A stretch of DNA of 32,845 nucleotides from Planctomycetales bacterium (GCA_020426845.1 JAGQPF010000028.1:1-32845); one strand, 5' to 3'. Counted from the first letter of the stretch, positions 15,583 to 22,502 are shown. Program-made: numbers and translations. The notes: generated by a model from the letters alone, not told the origin.

Positions 15583-16155
15583 ATGAAGACGATTGAAGAG
15601 CAGCGGCTGGAGTTGGATCCGCAGTACCGCTACGAGTTCCTGGCCGAGTTTGTCAACTTTGGGCCTGAGGACGTGAAGCTGATCCAATCCAGTGCGCCGC
15701 ACTTGGGGCCGCGCGTGCCGCAACTGGTCGAGCAAACCTATCAAAAGCTGCTCGCCTACGACGCGACCGCGCGGCACTTCGTCCCTCGGCAGCACGGCTT
15801 TGATGGCGCCGTGCCGGCGGACCTCTCCGCACTGACGATCGACCATCCCCAGATCCAGTTCCGCAAGGACCACTTGAACCGCTACTTCATCGCGCTCATC
15901 GGGCGTTCCTATGACGCGAAGATGATTCAGTACCTCGACATGGTCGGCCGCATTCACACCCCGCTGGCCGGCAATGCGGAGATCGACATTCCGCTGGTGC
16001 AGATGAACGCCTTGATGGGCGTCATCTCCAATGTCTTGTTCGAGTCGATTCAGCAGTGGCCGATCGACGCCGATCTCCGCCTGCGCACTATCCAGGCGTT
16101 CAACAAACTGCTCTGGATCCAGAACGACTTCATCAGCCGGCACTACTGCCGCTGA
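15583..16155 (+). CDS. Protoglobin (single-domain globin)
   Basis: A 190-residue protein of the protoglobin family, single-domain haem proteins related to globin-coupled sensors. RYEFLAEFVNFGPEDVKLIQSSAPHLGPRVPQLVEQTYQKLL matches the N-terminal Z/A/B helices of the family. RKDHLNRYFIALIGRSYDAKMIQYLDMVGRIH contains H125, the likely proximal haem ligand. Protoglobins bind O2, CO and NO. The length equals that of the archaeal protoglobin, with no sensor output domain, so an enzymatic or scavenging role is more likely than signalling. It starts 13 bases after the hcp stop, with its own ribosome site, so the two genes must be co-transcribed. I infer that it captures NO or turns it over together with Hcp. 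Confidence 0.9.
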   Translation: MKTIEEQRLELDPQYRYEFLAEFVNFGPEDVKLIQSSAPHLGPRVPQLVEQTYQKLLAYDATARHFVPRQHGFDGAVPADLSALTIDHPQIQFRKDHLNRYFIALIGRSYDAKMIQYLDMVGRIHTPLAGNAEIDIPLVQMNALMGVISNVLFESIQQWPIDADLRLRTIQAFNKLLWIQNDFISRHYCR

Positions 16156-16168
16156 TTGAGTTGCACTT

Positions 16169-16173
16169 GGGAG
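16169..16173 (+). promoter_or_regulatory. Ribosome site deciding a GTG start
   Basis: GGGAG lies five bases before GTG at 16179. No other candidate start in this frame has a comparable site; the frame upstream of it overlaps the protoglobin gene. Confidence 0.65.
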
Positions 16174-16178
16174 CCAAC

Positions 16179-17456
16179 GTGGGCATTGCCGAGCACGTGA
16201 GCCGATTTGCGGGATACCCGGTGCGCGACTTTTCGCCCAACGGGCTGTTGCGCCCCGTAGATGCTCGGCCGGTGCTTGAGCTGGAGGACCGCCCATTCGA
16301 AGTGGATGAGCCGTCGGCCATTCGAGTGACGTTCTCACGGTCCGCGATAGCGGGCGCACCGGGCGCATCGGGATGTTGCCTCGGCCCGCTGCTGGCGATT
16401 GTGGCAAGCGTGGTCTCGCTATCTACCTTCGGCCTGTCGTTGGGGCTTTCGCTGGCAATCGGTGCGGCGACATGCGTGGCCGTGTTGGCGCCGATGACCT
16501 GGATCGATGAGCGTCGCCGCCGGCGCGCCTTGGACGGGATTGGGAACAGTCCAACGGGCCATGAGGGAATCCAGCCCGGCCCAAGCGAGCCGGCGTTGGA
16601 TGCGGCCGCTGACGAAGTGGTTCGCGAGTTGTGGCGCAGTCCAACGTATAGCGGAAAGAGTCTGGCACGGTTGATCCACTGCCAGTTGGCCGAGACGACT
16701 CCAGCGCTGCTAATTTGCGAGGAGCAACGATTCGGAGGCTTTCAGGACCTGGTCGACCTGCTGAGGCTGGCGAGTCCTCATCTGCCGGCGCTGAGGGCGT
16801 TGTTCGTCAACGAAATGATTGTCGACGAGTGCGAGATCTCCTGGATCGAGGGGGGCGACTGCGGCATCCTCTGCAACTGCTTTCCCCGCTTGGAGCACTT
16901 TCAGGTGCGTGGATCCGGCACTCGATTCCAGAATCTGAGCTGCCCCGGCCTGCGGAAGCTCGTGGTCGAAAGCGGCGGGCTGGCGCACGAAGCATTGCAG
17001 GACCTTTGCGCTGCCGATCTGCGGACCTTGGAGTCGCTTGAGATCTGGACCGGGCAGGAGCAGTACGGCGGCAGCTGCAGGTGCGAGCACGTCACGGCGT
17101 TGCTCTCCGGCGAACTGCCAAAACTCCGTCACCTCGGCGTCCGCAATTGCGAGTTCGCCGACGAGCTGGTCGAGTGGCTGACGTCGGACAAGCCTCGGGC
17201 AGTGATGATGCTGGAGCAGCTACAGACCTTGGATCTATCGTTGGGCTGCGTCTCGGACCGCGGCGCCGAGCTGCTCTGCGGATGTCCACGTGTCAGCAGG
17301 CTGCAGCAGCTGGATCTGCACCACCACTTTATTTCGCCCGAGTGGGTTGCTCGGCTGCAATCGCTGCGACTGGAAGTGATCGTCGACGACCCGCAAGAGG
17401 CGGAGGACTTCGACGATTTCGGAGAGCCGGCTCGGTACACGGCAGTCGGCGAGTAG
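16179..17456 (+). CDS. STM4015-like leucine-rich protein with inserted membrane hairpin
   Basis: A 425-residue protein resembling the STM4015 family. The N-terminus FAGYPVRDFSP fits the family opening. The segment SPTYSGKSLARLIHCQL ... LRALFVNEMIVDECEISWIEGGDCGIL and the repeats LEHFQVRGSG, LRKLVVESGG, LESLEIWTGQEQYGG, LRHLGVRNCEFADELV and LQTLDLSLG follow as leucine-rich repeats. Between the opening and the repeats, residues 66-108 form two hydrophobic helices (LLAIVASVVSLSTFGLSLGLSL then ATCVAVLAPMTW), then a basic cluster ERRRRR. I see no reason for these in the usual family and treat them as an insertion that anchors the protein. Function is unknown; such repeats bind proteins. It starts 23 bases after the protoglobin stop and may be the third gene of that operon. 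Confidence 0.75.
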   Translation: MGIAEHVSRFAGYPVRDFSPNGLLRPVDARPVLELEDRPFEVDEPSAIRVTFSRSAIAGAPGASGCCLGPLLAIVASVVSLSTFGLSLGLSLAIGAATCVAVLAPMTWIDERRRRRALDGIGNSPTGHEGIQPGPSEPALDAAADEVVRELWRSPTYSGKSLARLIHCQLAETTPALLICEEQRFGGFQDLVDLLRLASPHLPALRALFVNEMIVDECEISWIEGGDCGILCNCFPRLEHFQVRGSGTRFQNLSCPGLRKLVVESGGLAHEALQDLCAADLRTLESLEIWTGQEQYGGSCRCEHVTALLSGELPKLRHLGVRNCEFADELVEWLTSDKPRAVMMLEQLQTLDLSLGCVSDRGAELLCGCPRVSRLQQLDLHHHFISPEWVARLQSLRLEVIVDDPQEAEDFDDFGEPARYTAVGE

Positions 17457-17457
17457 C

Positions 17458-17470
17458 CGAGCAGCGCTCG
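17458..17470 (+). terminator. Weak hairpin between convergent genes
   Basis: CGAGC, AGC, GCTCG forms a 5-bp stem directly after the STM4015-like stop codon, in the 31-base space before the convergent membrane-protein gene. It has no strong T-tract (only TTGG follows), so intrinsic termination would be weak. Confidence 0.3.
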
Positions 17471-17487
17471 TTGGTGGCGCCGGTGGG

Positions 17488-18228
17488 TCAGTGACGCTTG
17501 CGCGCTTCGAGTGCCTGCAGCTCTTGGCGCTGCCCCCACAGGTAGAACACGAAGCCGGCCACGACGCCGACGGCGGAGGCCGAGAGCACGGAGAAGGCGC
17601 TCTCGGTGAAGCTCGAGTTTTCCGTCGCGGCCTGCGTCGTCAGCACCAACCCGATGGAGCTGATCGCGAGGCCCAGCGCGTCGGAGAGAATCTCCGACAA
17701 GCTGAATCCGCGCCTCGCCAGCACGAGCAGCTTCCCGAGCACCAACTGCAAGGCAAAGCTGACGACGCCAGTCGCCATCGCGGCGAAGGCCACCCAATGA
17801 AAAGCCGGGAACGACAATCGCTCCGCCAAGGCGTAGATCGGCTTCAACACATTGCGCCGCGCCTCGTGGGCGCGTTCGTCCGACTCCACTCGCTCGGCAA
17901 ACTCCTCGACCCGTTCCTTCGCGGTGTCCGCCAACTCGCCGGCTTTCTTCGCCGTGTCAGACAGCACGCCTTCCTGTCCGGGCGACGCTTCGTCGGAGGC
18001 CGTTGCCGGCGAGGATTCCTGCGCGGAAACGGCTGGCAGGCTTAGAGCAGACCCGCCGATTGCGAATGTCAATGTGGCGGCAACCGCCCACAGGAAACGT
18101 CGCGATGGCGTGCTTCGGAAGGGAACATACGACGGAGCGAGACGAGGCAACGCGTCCACGAATCGGATGCCCGAACCTCTTTTCGATAGAGGGCGACGCC
18201 GTTTCAAACGAGCCGTGGATTGCCGCAT
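17488..18228 (-). CDS. Membrane protein of unknown function
   Basis: About 246 residues; I do not recognise a family. There is a signal-like hydrophobic stretch (FLWAVAATLTFAIGGSALSLPAVSA). Next comes a charged helical region (LADTAKERVEEFAERVESDERAHEARR) that could form a coiled coil. Three hydrophobic segments follow: FHWVAFAAMATGVVSFALQLV, LGLAISSIGLVLTTQ and ASAVGVVAGFVFYLWG. The C-terminus is basic. The start is uncertain. GTG 18240, ATG 18228 and GTG 18159 are all in frame. The first two put about 45 residues before the signal stretch and read through repeat DNA similar to 5196-5228, so 18159 may be the true start. No ribosome site separates them. Confidence 0.65.
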   Translation of the reverse strand: MRQSTARLKRRRPLSKRGSGIRFVDALPRLAPSYVPFRSTPSRRFLWAVAATLTFAIGGSALSLPAVSAQESSPATASDEASPGQEGVLSDTAKKAGELADTAKERVEEFAERVESDERAHEARRNVLKPIYALAERLSFPAFHWVAFAAMATGVVSFALQLVLGKLLVLARRGFSLSEILSDALGLAISSIGLVLTTQAATENSSFTESAFSVLSASAVGVVAGFVFYLWGQRQELQALEARKRH

Positions 18229-18270
18229 TGTATTGCTCACTGGAGGTTGGGAAAACCGATTCGCGATTCC

Positions 18271-18303
18271 GATCCCTCGCTTACGCTTCGGGTTACCTTC
18301 GTA
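18271..18303. repeat. Dispersed repeat CCCTCGCTTACGCTTCGGGTT type
   Basis: CCCTCGCTTACGCTTCGGGT followed by TACCTTCG is the reverse complement of the element at 7922-7955 and related to the modules in 14033-14156. It lies between two minus-strand genes and creates spurious LTLRVT peptides when translated. Confidence 0.75.
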
Positions 18304-18315
18304 AGGTGTGCCGGA

Positions 18316-19206
18316 TTACCCGCGCTTGGCTTTGGCGATCAGCTCGTCGAAAACTTTAGCCTGCTCGATCATCGCGGCAACCTTGTCCGCAGGATTGGTG
18401 CGGCATTCCAGCAACACCCAGCCGTTGTATTTCGTGGACACTAACAATTCGATCAGCTTCGGGTAGGGGTAGTCGCCCAGATTCAGCTCGCGGACATGGG
18501 TGGTCGTGGCCAGCCGGTTCTTGACCAAATTGAAGTTGTATTCGAGGCCTTGTCCGGTGACGTCGACATCATTGGAGTTCCAGCAGACGCCCACGTTGCG
18601 ATGGTCGGCGACGTCGAAGATGGCCTTCATGATCGGCAGATCGCTGGTGCCTCGTCCGTGGGCTTCGACGCGGATCTCCTGACCATGCTCGGCGCCGTAG
18701 GCGGCGACTTCATTCAGGGCTTTGCCGATCTGCTCAACGGTCTTCTCTGTCGGCACGTCCTTGAGCAACGCGTTGGGCTTCACTTTCACCCCCGAGCCGC
18801 CGCAGTCGTGCATCAAATGGATGTACTTTTTCGTCAGCTCGATGTTGGCCTTTACCTTGGCCGGGTCTTGCTCGTGGTATTGGGCGTTCGAGCCGTAGCC
18901 GACCAGTGTCACGGGGCTGTCAGCAAATCGCTTCCGCACTTCGGCTCGCTCCGCCTTGCTCAGGTTGGGCTCGACCTTGTGCGCGTGCTCGGTGCGCAAT
19001 TCGAGGCCGAGCACCCCGGACTGCTCGCAGACTTTCAACAGCGTTGGCAAGTCCATGTCCTTGCCCCACAGGTAGGTGACCAGGCCCAGTCGCATCTCGG
19101 CAGCCTCCTCGGCGGCTCGCAGCGTCCCCGGCAGGGCGGAGGCGGAGAGCGTGGCGGTGAGGGCGGCGGAGGATGCGGCGACAAACTGGCGGCGGTTCAG
19201 CGACAT
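18316..19206 (-). CDS. Sugar phosphate isomerase/epimerase-like TIM barrel with Tat signal
   Basis: A 296-residue protein. The N-terminus SLNRRQFVAASSAALTATLSASALPG is a twin-arginine-type signal, so export in folded form is likely. The mature part begins RLGLVTYLWGKDMDLPTLLKVCEQSGVLGLELRTEHAH, the first strands of the xylose-isomerase/AP-endonuclease-2 TIM barrel. Likely metal ligands are the Glu in VLGLELRTEH, the Glu-x-His in IRVEAHGRGTS, the region VGVCWNSNDVD, and the final Glu in GWVLLECRTN. Substrate cannot be predicted; known relatives act on keto-sugars, inosose or related polyols. The start at 19206 is chosen because it begins exactly with the signal peptide. It shares its strand with the small gene upstream. 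Confidence 0.85.
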   Translation of the reverse strand: MSLNRRQFVAASSAALTATLSASALPGTLRAAEEAAEMRLGLVTYLWGKDMDLPTLLKVCEQSGVLGLELRTEHAHKVEPNLSKAERAEVRKRFADSPVTLVGYGSNAQYHEQDPAKVKANIELTKKYIHLMHDCGGSGVKVKPNALLKDVPTEKTVEQIGKALNEVAAYGAEHGQEIRVEAHGRGTSDLPIMKAIFDVADHRNVGVCWNSNDVDVTGQGLEYNFNLVKNRLATTTHVRELNLGDYPYPKLIELLVSTKYNGWVLLECRTNPADKVAAMIEQAKVFDELIAKAKRG

Positions 19207-19300
19207 GGCAGGTCTTTCGGTAAGGTGAGCGAGTTCAAGAGCAAGAGGCCGTCGAAACGCTGTTGATGAGTGGAGCGGTGCGGTTGCAGCGGAGGTCGAA

Positions 19301-19669
19301 TTACCCCAACGCCTCGGTGGCGTAGGCAATCAAACTGTGCTCGGCGCCCTCCTGCAGCCGGAGCCGCACTCGAGCGAACGGGTCGAGGGTCTTGCCGGCG
19401 ACGTGCAGTGTGACTCCCTCTGCGGTCTCTGTCCACGCGCCGTCGCTTGCTCGACGCAGCACCTCGCCGAGGTAGGCGCCCCAGACGCGTGTGAGTAGCT
19501 CCATGTTCGCCTCGTTCTTGCCCCCGGGCAGCACGAAGCTGGCGTCGTCGCAGAGCGGGTCGAGCTCGCGGAGGCTCTCTACGGAGAAGTTGAGCCCGAC
19601 GACGAAGTGCTTGCGCGTCAGCTTCTGCGCCTCGAGGGCATCGGCGTCGAGGCGGGATTGGAGGTCCAT
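19301..19669 (-). CDS. Small conserved-looking protein of unknown function
   Basis: A 122-residue cytoplasmic protein that I cannot assign with confidence. The pattern SVESLRELDPLCDD ... LLTRVWGAYLGEVLRR ... GAWTETAEGVTLHVAGKTLDPFARVRLRLQEGAEHSLIAYATEAL has amphipathic helices and a short beta hairpin, somewhat reminiscent of DUF3806-like proteins. I chose the ATG at 19669 because the coding-like sequence begins there; the open frame continues for hundreds of codons through repeat DNA and the antisense of the dehydrogenase gene. It ends 94 bases before the isomerase-like gene on the same strand, so they may be co-transcribed. Confidence 0.6.
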   Translation of the reverse strand: MDLQSRLDADALEAQKLTRKHFVVGLNFSVESLRELDPLCDDASFVLPGGKNEANMELLTRVWGAYLGEVLRRASDGAWTETAEGVTLHVAGKTLDPFARVRLRLQEGAEHSLIAYATEALG

Positions 19670-19821
19670 GAACAAGTGTCCGTGGGGTCGGTTTGCTCGA
19701 GGATCGGTGCGCACGAAAACGTCGCCGCGACCATTCTGCGGCCACTTTGCGTTTCTGCCGTCAATGGTAACCCGCGCCGCGATGCATTTGAAGCAACTCA
19801 AACGCCTGCACCACGACAACT

Positions 19822-19960
19822 TCGCGTAGCATGGGCGTCCCCGCCCGTGCAGCATTGCGCAGCCCCAAAACGTTGGCCGAGCCGGTGGCACAGGCTGCCA
19901 ACCGGTGAATGTTGTGATCTTGAGCGCAGGTTGCAGGCTGGCAGCCTGCACCACGACAAG
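19822..19960. repeat. Composite palindromic repeat block, copy B
   Basis: The order matches copy A: CGTAGCATGGGCGTCCCCG, GTGCAGCATTGCGCAGCCCC, CACAGGCTGCCAACCGGTG (19889-19907), AATGTTGTGATCTTGAGCG, TGCAGGCTGGCAGCCTGCA (19932-19950), CCACGACAA. The first palindrome has changed to end in ACCGGTG, but GCCGGTGG just before it gives a new pairing partner, so a hairpin is still possible. Confidence 0.85.
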
Positions 19961-20123
19961 GGCAGAGCCACGCGTTGTGGGCCGTAGGAATGACGGCGGG
20001 AATGGACGATAATTCCTCCTCCCTTCCACTCCTTCCTGCCCGGCGCGATGGCCAAATGCAGATGGGTCAGACGAATTCCCATCGGCGAAGCTCTCACGTA
20101 TCGGCAGGCGAGGAACTCCATCC

Positions 20124-20148
20124 AGAATTCGGGGAATTCTTGTTCCCC
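20124..20148 (+). promoter_or_regulatory. Two mutually exclusive hairpins before the dehydrogenase gene
   Basis: AGAATTC, GGG, GAATTCT (20124-20140) is a perfect 7-bp dyad. GGGGAA, TTCTTG, TTCCCC (20131-20148) is a 6-bp stem that shares bases with it, so both cannot form at once. They lie just before the ribosome site at 20156. This could be an operator or a translation switch. Confidence 0.35.
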
Positions 20149-20155
20149 TCGCGCT

Positions 20156-20161
20156 AAAGGA
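20156..20161 (+). promoter_or_regulatory. Ribosome site deciding a GTG start
   Basis: AAAGGA is six bases before GTG at 20168. The longer open frame from 20048 adds about 40 residues with no family similarity. Confidence 0.7.
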
Positions 20162-20167
20162 CATGCC

Positions 20168-21124
20168 GTGCTTGCAGGAGAGATCTACGAACCGCGGAAG
20201 CTCCGCTTCGTCGAAGTGGACGAGCCACAGCTGACCGCTGCGAACCAAATTGTGTTTCAGCCCGAGCTCGGTTGCCTCTGTGGCTCGGACCTGCCGTATT
20301 TCGATCGCGACTATCACGAGTTCTTCCCGCAGGTGGGACAGTCGTTGCACGAAATGATCGGTCGCGTTGTCGACACCAACGGCGACCGGTTTGCCGCAGG
20401 CGACCGCGTGCTCTGCGTGCCGGTCTCTCACTTCGGGCTCTGCGAGCGCTTCGCCGTCAGCCAGGAAAACGCGATCCCGCTGTTGCCGGGCGAGGATGAG
20501 CATCTGCTCATGGCCCAGCCGCTCGGCACCGTGATCTGCGCACTGCGCAAATTGCCGAACTTGATGAACTGGAATGTCGTGGTGATGGGGCAGGGCCCGA
20601 TGGGCCAGATCTTTAACGCGGCCTTGCGAATGGCCGGCGCCAAGCAGATCATCGCCGTCGATCCTGTTCCCGAACGGCTTGCCGTTAGCCCTCGCACTGG
20701 AGCCACTGCGACGATTCAGCCCGGTGAGCAAGATGTCGTCGAGGCGGTGGCCGATTTGACCGGCGGCCAGATGGCGGATCTGGTCGTGGAGGTCGTCGGT
20801 CACCGCGAGCAACAGGTGAATCTATGTGTTGAACTCTGCCGTCGGGCGGGAAAGCTGTTGTTGTTCGGCGTCCCATGCGAGAAGCTCGACGACCTGAACA
20901 TCACTCGGCTGTTTTGGAAGAACCTGACCGTGCATACCAGCGTGGCGCCCGACTTCGCCATCGACTTCCCGCTCGCGATGCAGTGGATTTCCGAGGGCCG
21001 CATTGATCTCCGCCCGATCATCACGCACCGCTATCCACTGGCGGAGATTCAAGCAGCGTTCGATCTGTTTCGCGATCGGCGGGACGGGGCGCTCAAAGTC
21101 TTGATCGATTTTCCTCGCACCTAA
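20168..21124 (+). CDS. Zinc-type medium-chain dehydrogenase (threonine/sorbitol dehydrogenase-like)
   Basis: A 318-residue member of the medium-chain alcohol dehydrogenase superfamily. The catalytic zinc ligands are visible as C38 (CLCGSD) and H61-E62 (SLHEMIG). The NAD(P)-binding Rossmann motif is GQGPMG (141-146), followed by QIIAVDP, where the Asp suggests preference for NAD. The loop of four cysteines that holds the structural zinc in many relatives is absent (VPVSHFGLCERF), and the protein is shorter than the usual 340-350 residues. It should oxidise a polyol or hydroxy acid. The aldolase gene follows on the same strand, and a Tat-exported isomerase-like gene is divergent, which suggests carbohydrate use but does not prove it. 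The start is GTG with a good ribosome site. Confidence 0.88.
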   Translation: MLAGEIYEPRKLRFVEVDEPQLTAANQIVFQPELGCLCGSDLPYFDRDYHEFFPQVGQSLHEMIGRVVDTNGDRFAAGDRVLCVPVSHFGLCERFAVSQENAIPLLPGEDEHLLMAQPLGTVICALRKLPNLMNWNVVVMGQGPMGQIFNAALRMAGAKQIIAVDPVPERLAVSPRTGATATIQPGEQDVVEAVADLTGGQMADLVVEVVGHREQQVNLCVELCRRAGKLLLFGVPCEKLDDLNITRLFWKNLTVHTSVAPDFAIDFPLAMQWISEGRIDLRPIITHRYPLAEIQAAFDLFRDRRDGALKVLIDFPRT

Positions 21125-21132
21125 CTAGTGGA

Positions 21133-21229
21133 CCGTCAAGCCTTCGTTTTTTGGGTTGGAGAACTCGCGAAGTCGTGGCGAGCCACGAGGTTGGGGCGGC
21201 GACCAACCCAACGTTGTAGTGTTGACGGG
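21133..21229. repeat. Long imperfect palindrome, copy 1 (left of aldolase gene)
   Basis: This element of about 97 bp has nested arms. The outer CCGTCAA/TTGACGG, the middle TTGGGTTGG/CCAACCCAA and the inner TCGTGGC/GCCACGA (around GA) would fold as a long cruciform or RNA hairpin. A second copy, related by inversion, is at 22357-22452, so the aldolase gene is bracketed by two copies. Confidence 0.8.
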
Positions 21230-21240
21230 GCACAAGAGGA

Positions 21241-21328
21241 CATTTCAAAAGTCTTCCCAGGCGCAATCGAAGCCAGTTTTTCTGCTGGTTTTATCAACCC
21301 GATTGCTGATCGGGAAGTTTTTGAAATG
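21241..21328. repeat. Structured inverted repeat before the aldolase gene
   Basis: CATTTCAAAAGTCTTCCC (21241-21258) pairs with GGGAAGTTTTTGAAATG (21312-21328). Inside are CCCGAT/ATCGGG (21298-21314) and CCAG/CTGG. The inner CCCGAT stem and the outer arm share bases, so alternative folds are possible. It is followed by a partial composite repeat at 21354-21405 (GCGTAGCATGGCGTCCTCG). The remaining gap contains no gene. Confidence 0.6.
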
Positions 21329-21461
21329 CGTTGTAATCCACCAAGGTGCATTTCCGCGTAGCATGGCGTCCTCGCCCGTGCAGCACTGCGCAACCCCACG
21401 CAATCAAAGTTGCCGGCCATCTCTTTTCCATGGCGTACTAACAAACCTACGGAGCGATTTC

Positions 21462-22253
21462 ATGAGCACAGGCCCACGTCGATTCAAGGAGCGATTGGCT
21501 GCCGATTTGCTGACACCGCTGTTCTGTCTGGCTCGCCTGCCCGAGCCTCTGATGGTGGAGATGTTCGGCTTGGCGGGCGGGTACGCAGGCTTCTGGTTGG
21601 ATCAGGAGCACGATCAGGTGTCGACGCGGCAGATGCTCGCCGTGGCTCTGGCGGCGCGAGCGAATCAGATGGACTGCTTTGTCCGCATGGCGCCGACGAA
21701 CTACGCGGCGGTCACTCAGTGCTTCGAATCGGGCATGGGCGGTGTGATGGCGGCGCAGATTTCGTCGGCCGATCAGGCGGCGGAGTTCGTCAGTTGGACG
21801 AAGTTTGCGCCGCAGGGGACGCGCGGGATGAATATGAGCGGCTTTGACGCCCACTACACGCACCGTCCGTTGCATGAGTTCGTCTCGGGCGCCAATGAGG
21901 ATGGTTTCGTGGCGATTCAGATCGAGACCACCGGCGCCGTGGATCAAGTCGACGAGATTGCGGCGCTGGCAGGGGTGGACCTGTTGTTCGTCGGACCGGT
22001 CGACCTCTCGCTTGCCCTGGGCGTGGTCGGCCAGTTTCACCACGACAAGCTGTGGGAAGCGATCGGCAAAGTGGCCGAAGCTTGTCGCCGCCACGGCAAA
22101 CATTGGGGCTGCGTCGCCCCGGACCCCGAATTTGCCGCTCGGGCCATCGAAAACGGCTGCAAGATGCCGACGGTCGGCAATGACGTGGTGGCGGTGCGAC
22201 GTGGAATTGCCGCTCTGCAGGGCGGGTTTTCTGCGGTGTTTCCCGCCGATTGA
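21462..22253 (+). CDS. HpcH/HpaI-family aldolase
   Basis: A 263-residue class II aldolase of the HpcH/HpaI (2-keto-3-deoxy acid) family, a TIM barrel that cleaves or forms 2-keto-4-hydroxy acids using a divalent metal. Motifs: WLDQEHDQV (H50, catalytic base region), FVRM (R75, pyruvate binding), GVMAAQISSADQAAEFV, RGMNMSGFDAHY, the metal ligand E155 in AIQIE and D181 in FVGPVDLS. All active-site residues are present. The start at 21462 has GGAG seven bases upstream; the open frame upstream is repeat DNA. It may work after the neighbouring dehydrogenase, but the 337-base gap full of palindromes argues against a tight operon. Confidence 0.92.
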   Translation: MSTGPRRFKERLAADLLTPLFCLARLPEPLMVEMFGLAGGYAGFWLDQEHDQVSTRQMLAVALAARANQMDCFVRMAPTNYAAVTQCFESGMGGVMAAQISSADQAAEFVSWTKFAPQGTRGMNMSGFDAHYTHRPLHEFVSGANEDGFVAIQIETTGAVDQVDEIAALAGVDLLFVGPVDLSLALGVVGQFHHDKLWEAIGKVAEACRRHGKHWGCVAPDPEFAARAIENGCKMPTVGNDVVAVRRGIAALQGGFSAVFPAD

Positions 22254-22356
22254 CCGCGGCTTCCACATCACGGCCTTCCCCGGATGGCCTGGCCGGACTG
22301 ACAAAATTCCGTCGCTCGACGCAACGGGCCGGTGGACTGATTCGTCGTATTTAATG

Positions 22357-22452
22357 CCCGTCAACACGAAAACGTTGGGTTGGCCGCCGCCCCAAGCTCG
22401 TGGCTTGCCACGACTTCGCGAGTGCTCCAACCCCAAAACGAAGGCTTGACGG
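22357..22452. repeat. Long imperfect palindrome, copy 2 (right of aldolase gene)
   Basis: CCCGTCAACAC ... AACGTTGGGTTGG ... CTCGTGGC/GCCACGAC ... CCAACCCC ... CTTGACGG matches 21133-21229 in inverted orientation, with differences in the linkers. The alpha-2-macroglobulin frame is open across this element, but its real start is later. Confidence 0.8.
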
Positions 22453-22502
22453 TGCACTCATCTCCCGTCCTTTCAGTCCATTCCCAGGCAGGAACTTACG
22501 GA

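Noticed and set aside
19670..20812. N-terminal extension of the small protein 19301-19669
   Set aside because: The frame crosses a composite repeat and the antisense of the dehydrogenase gene; only the last 122 codons look like protein.
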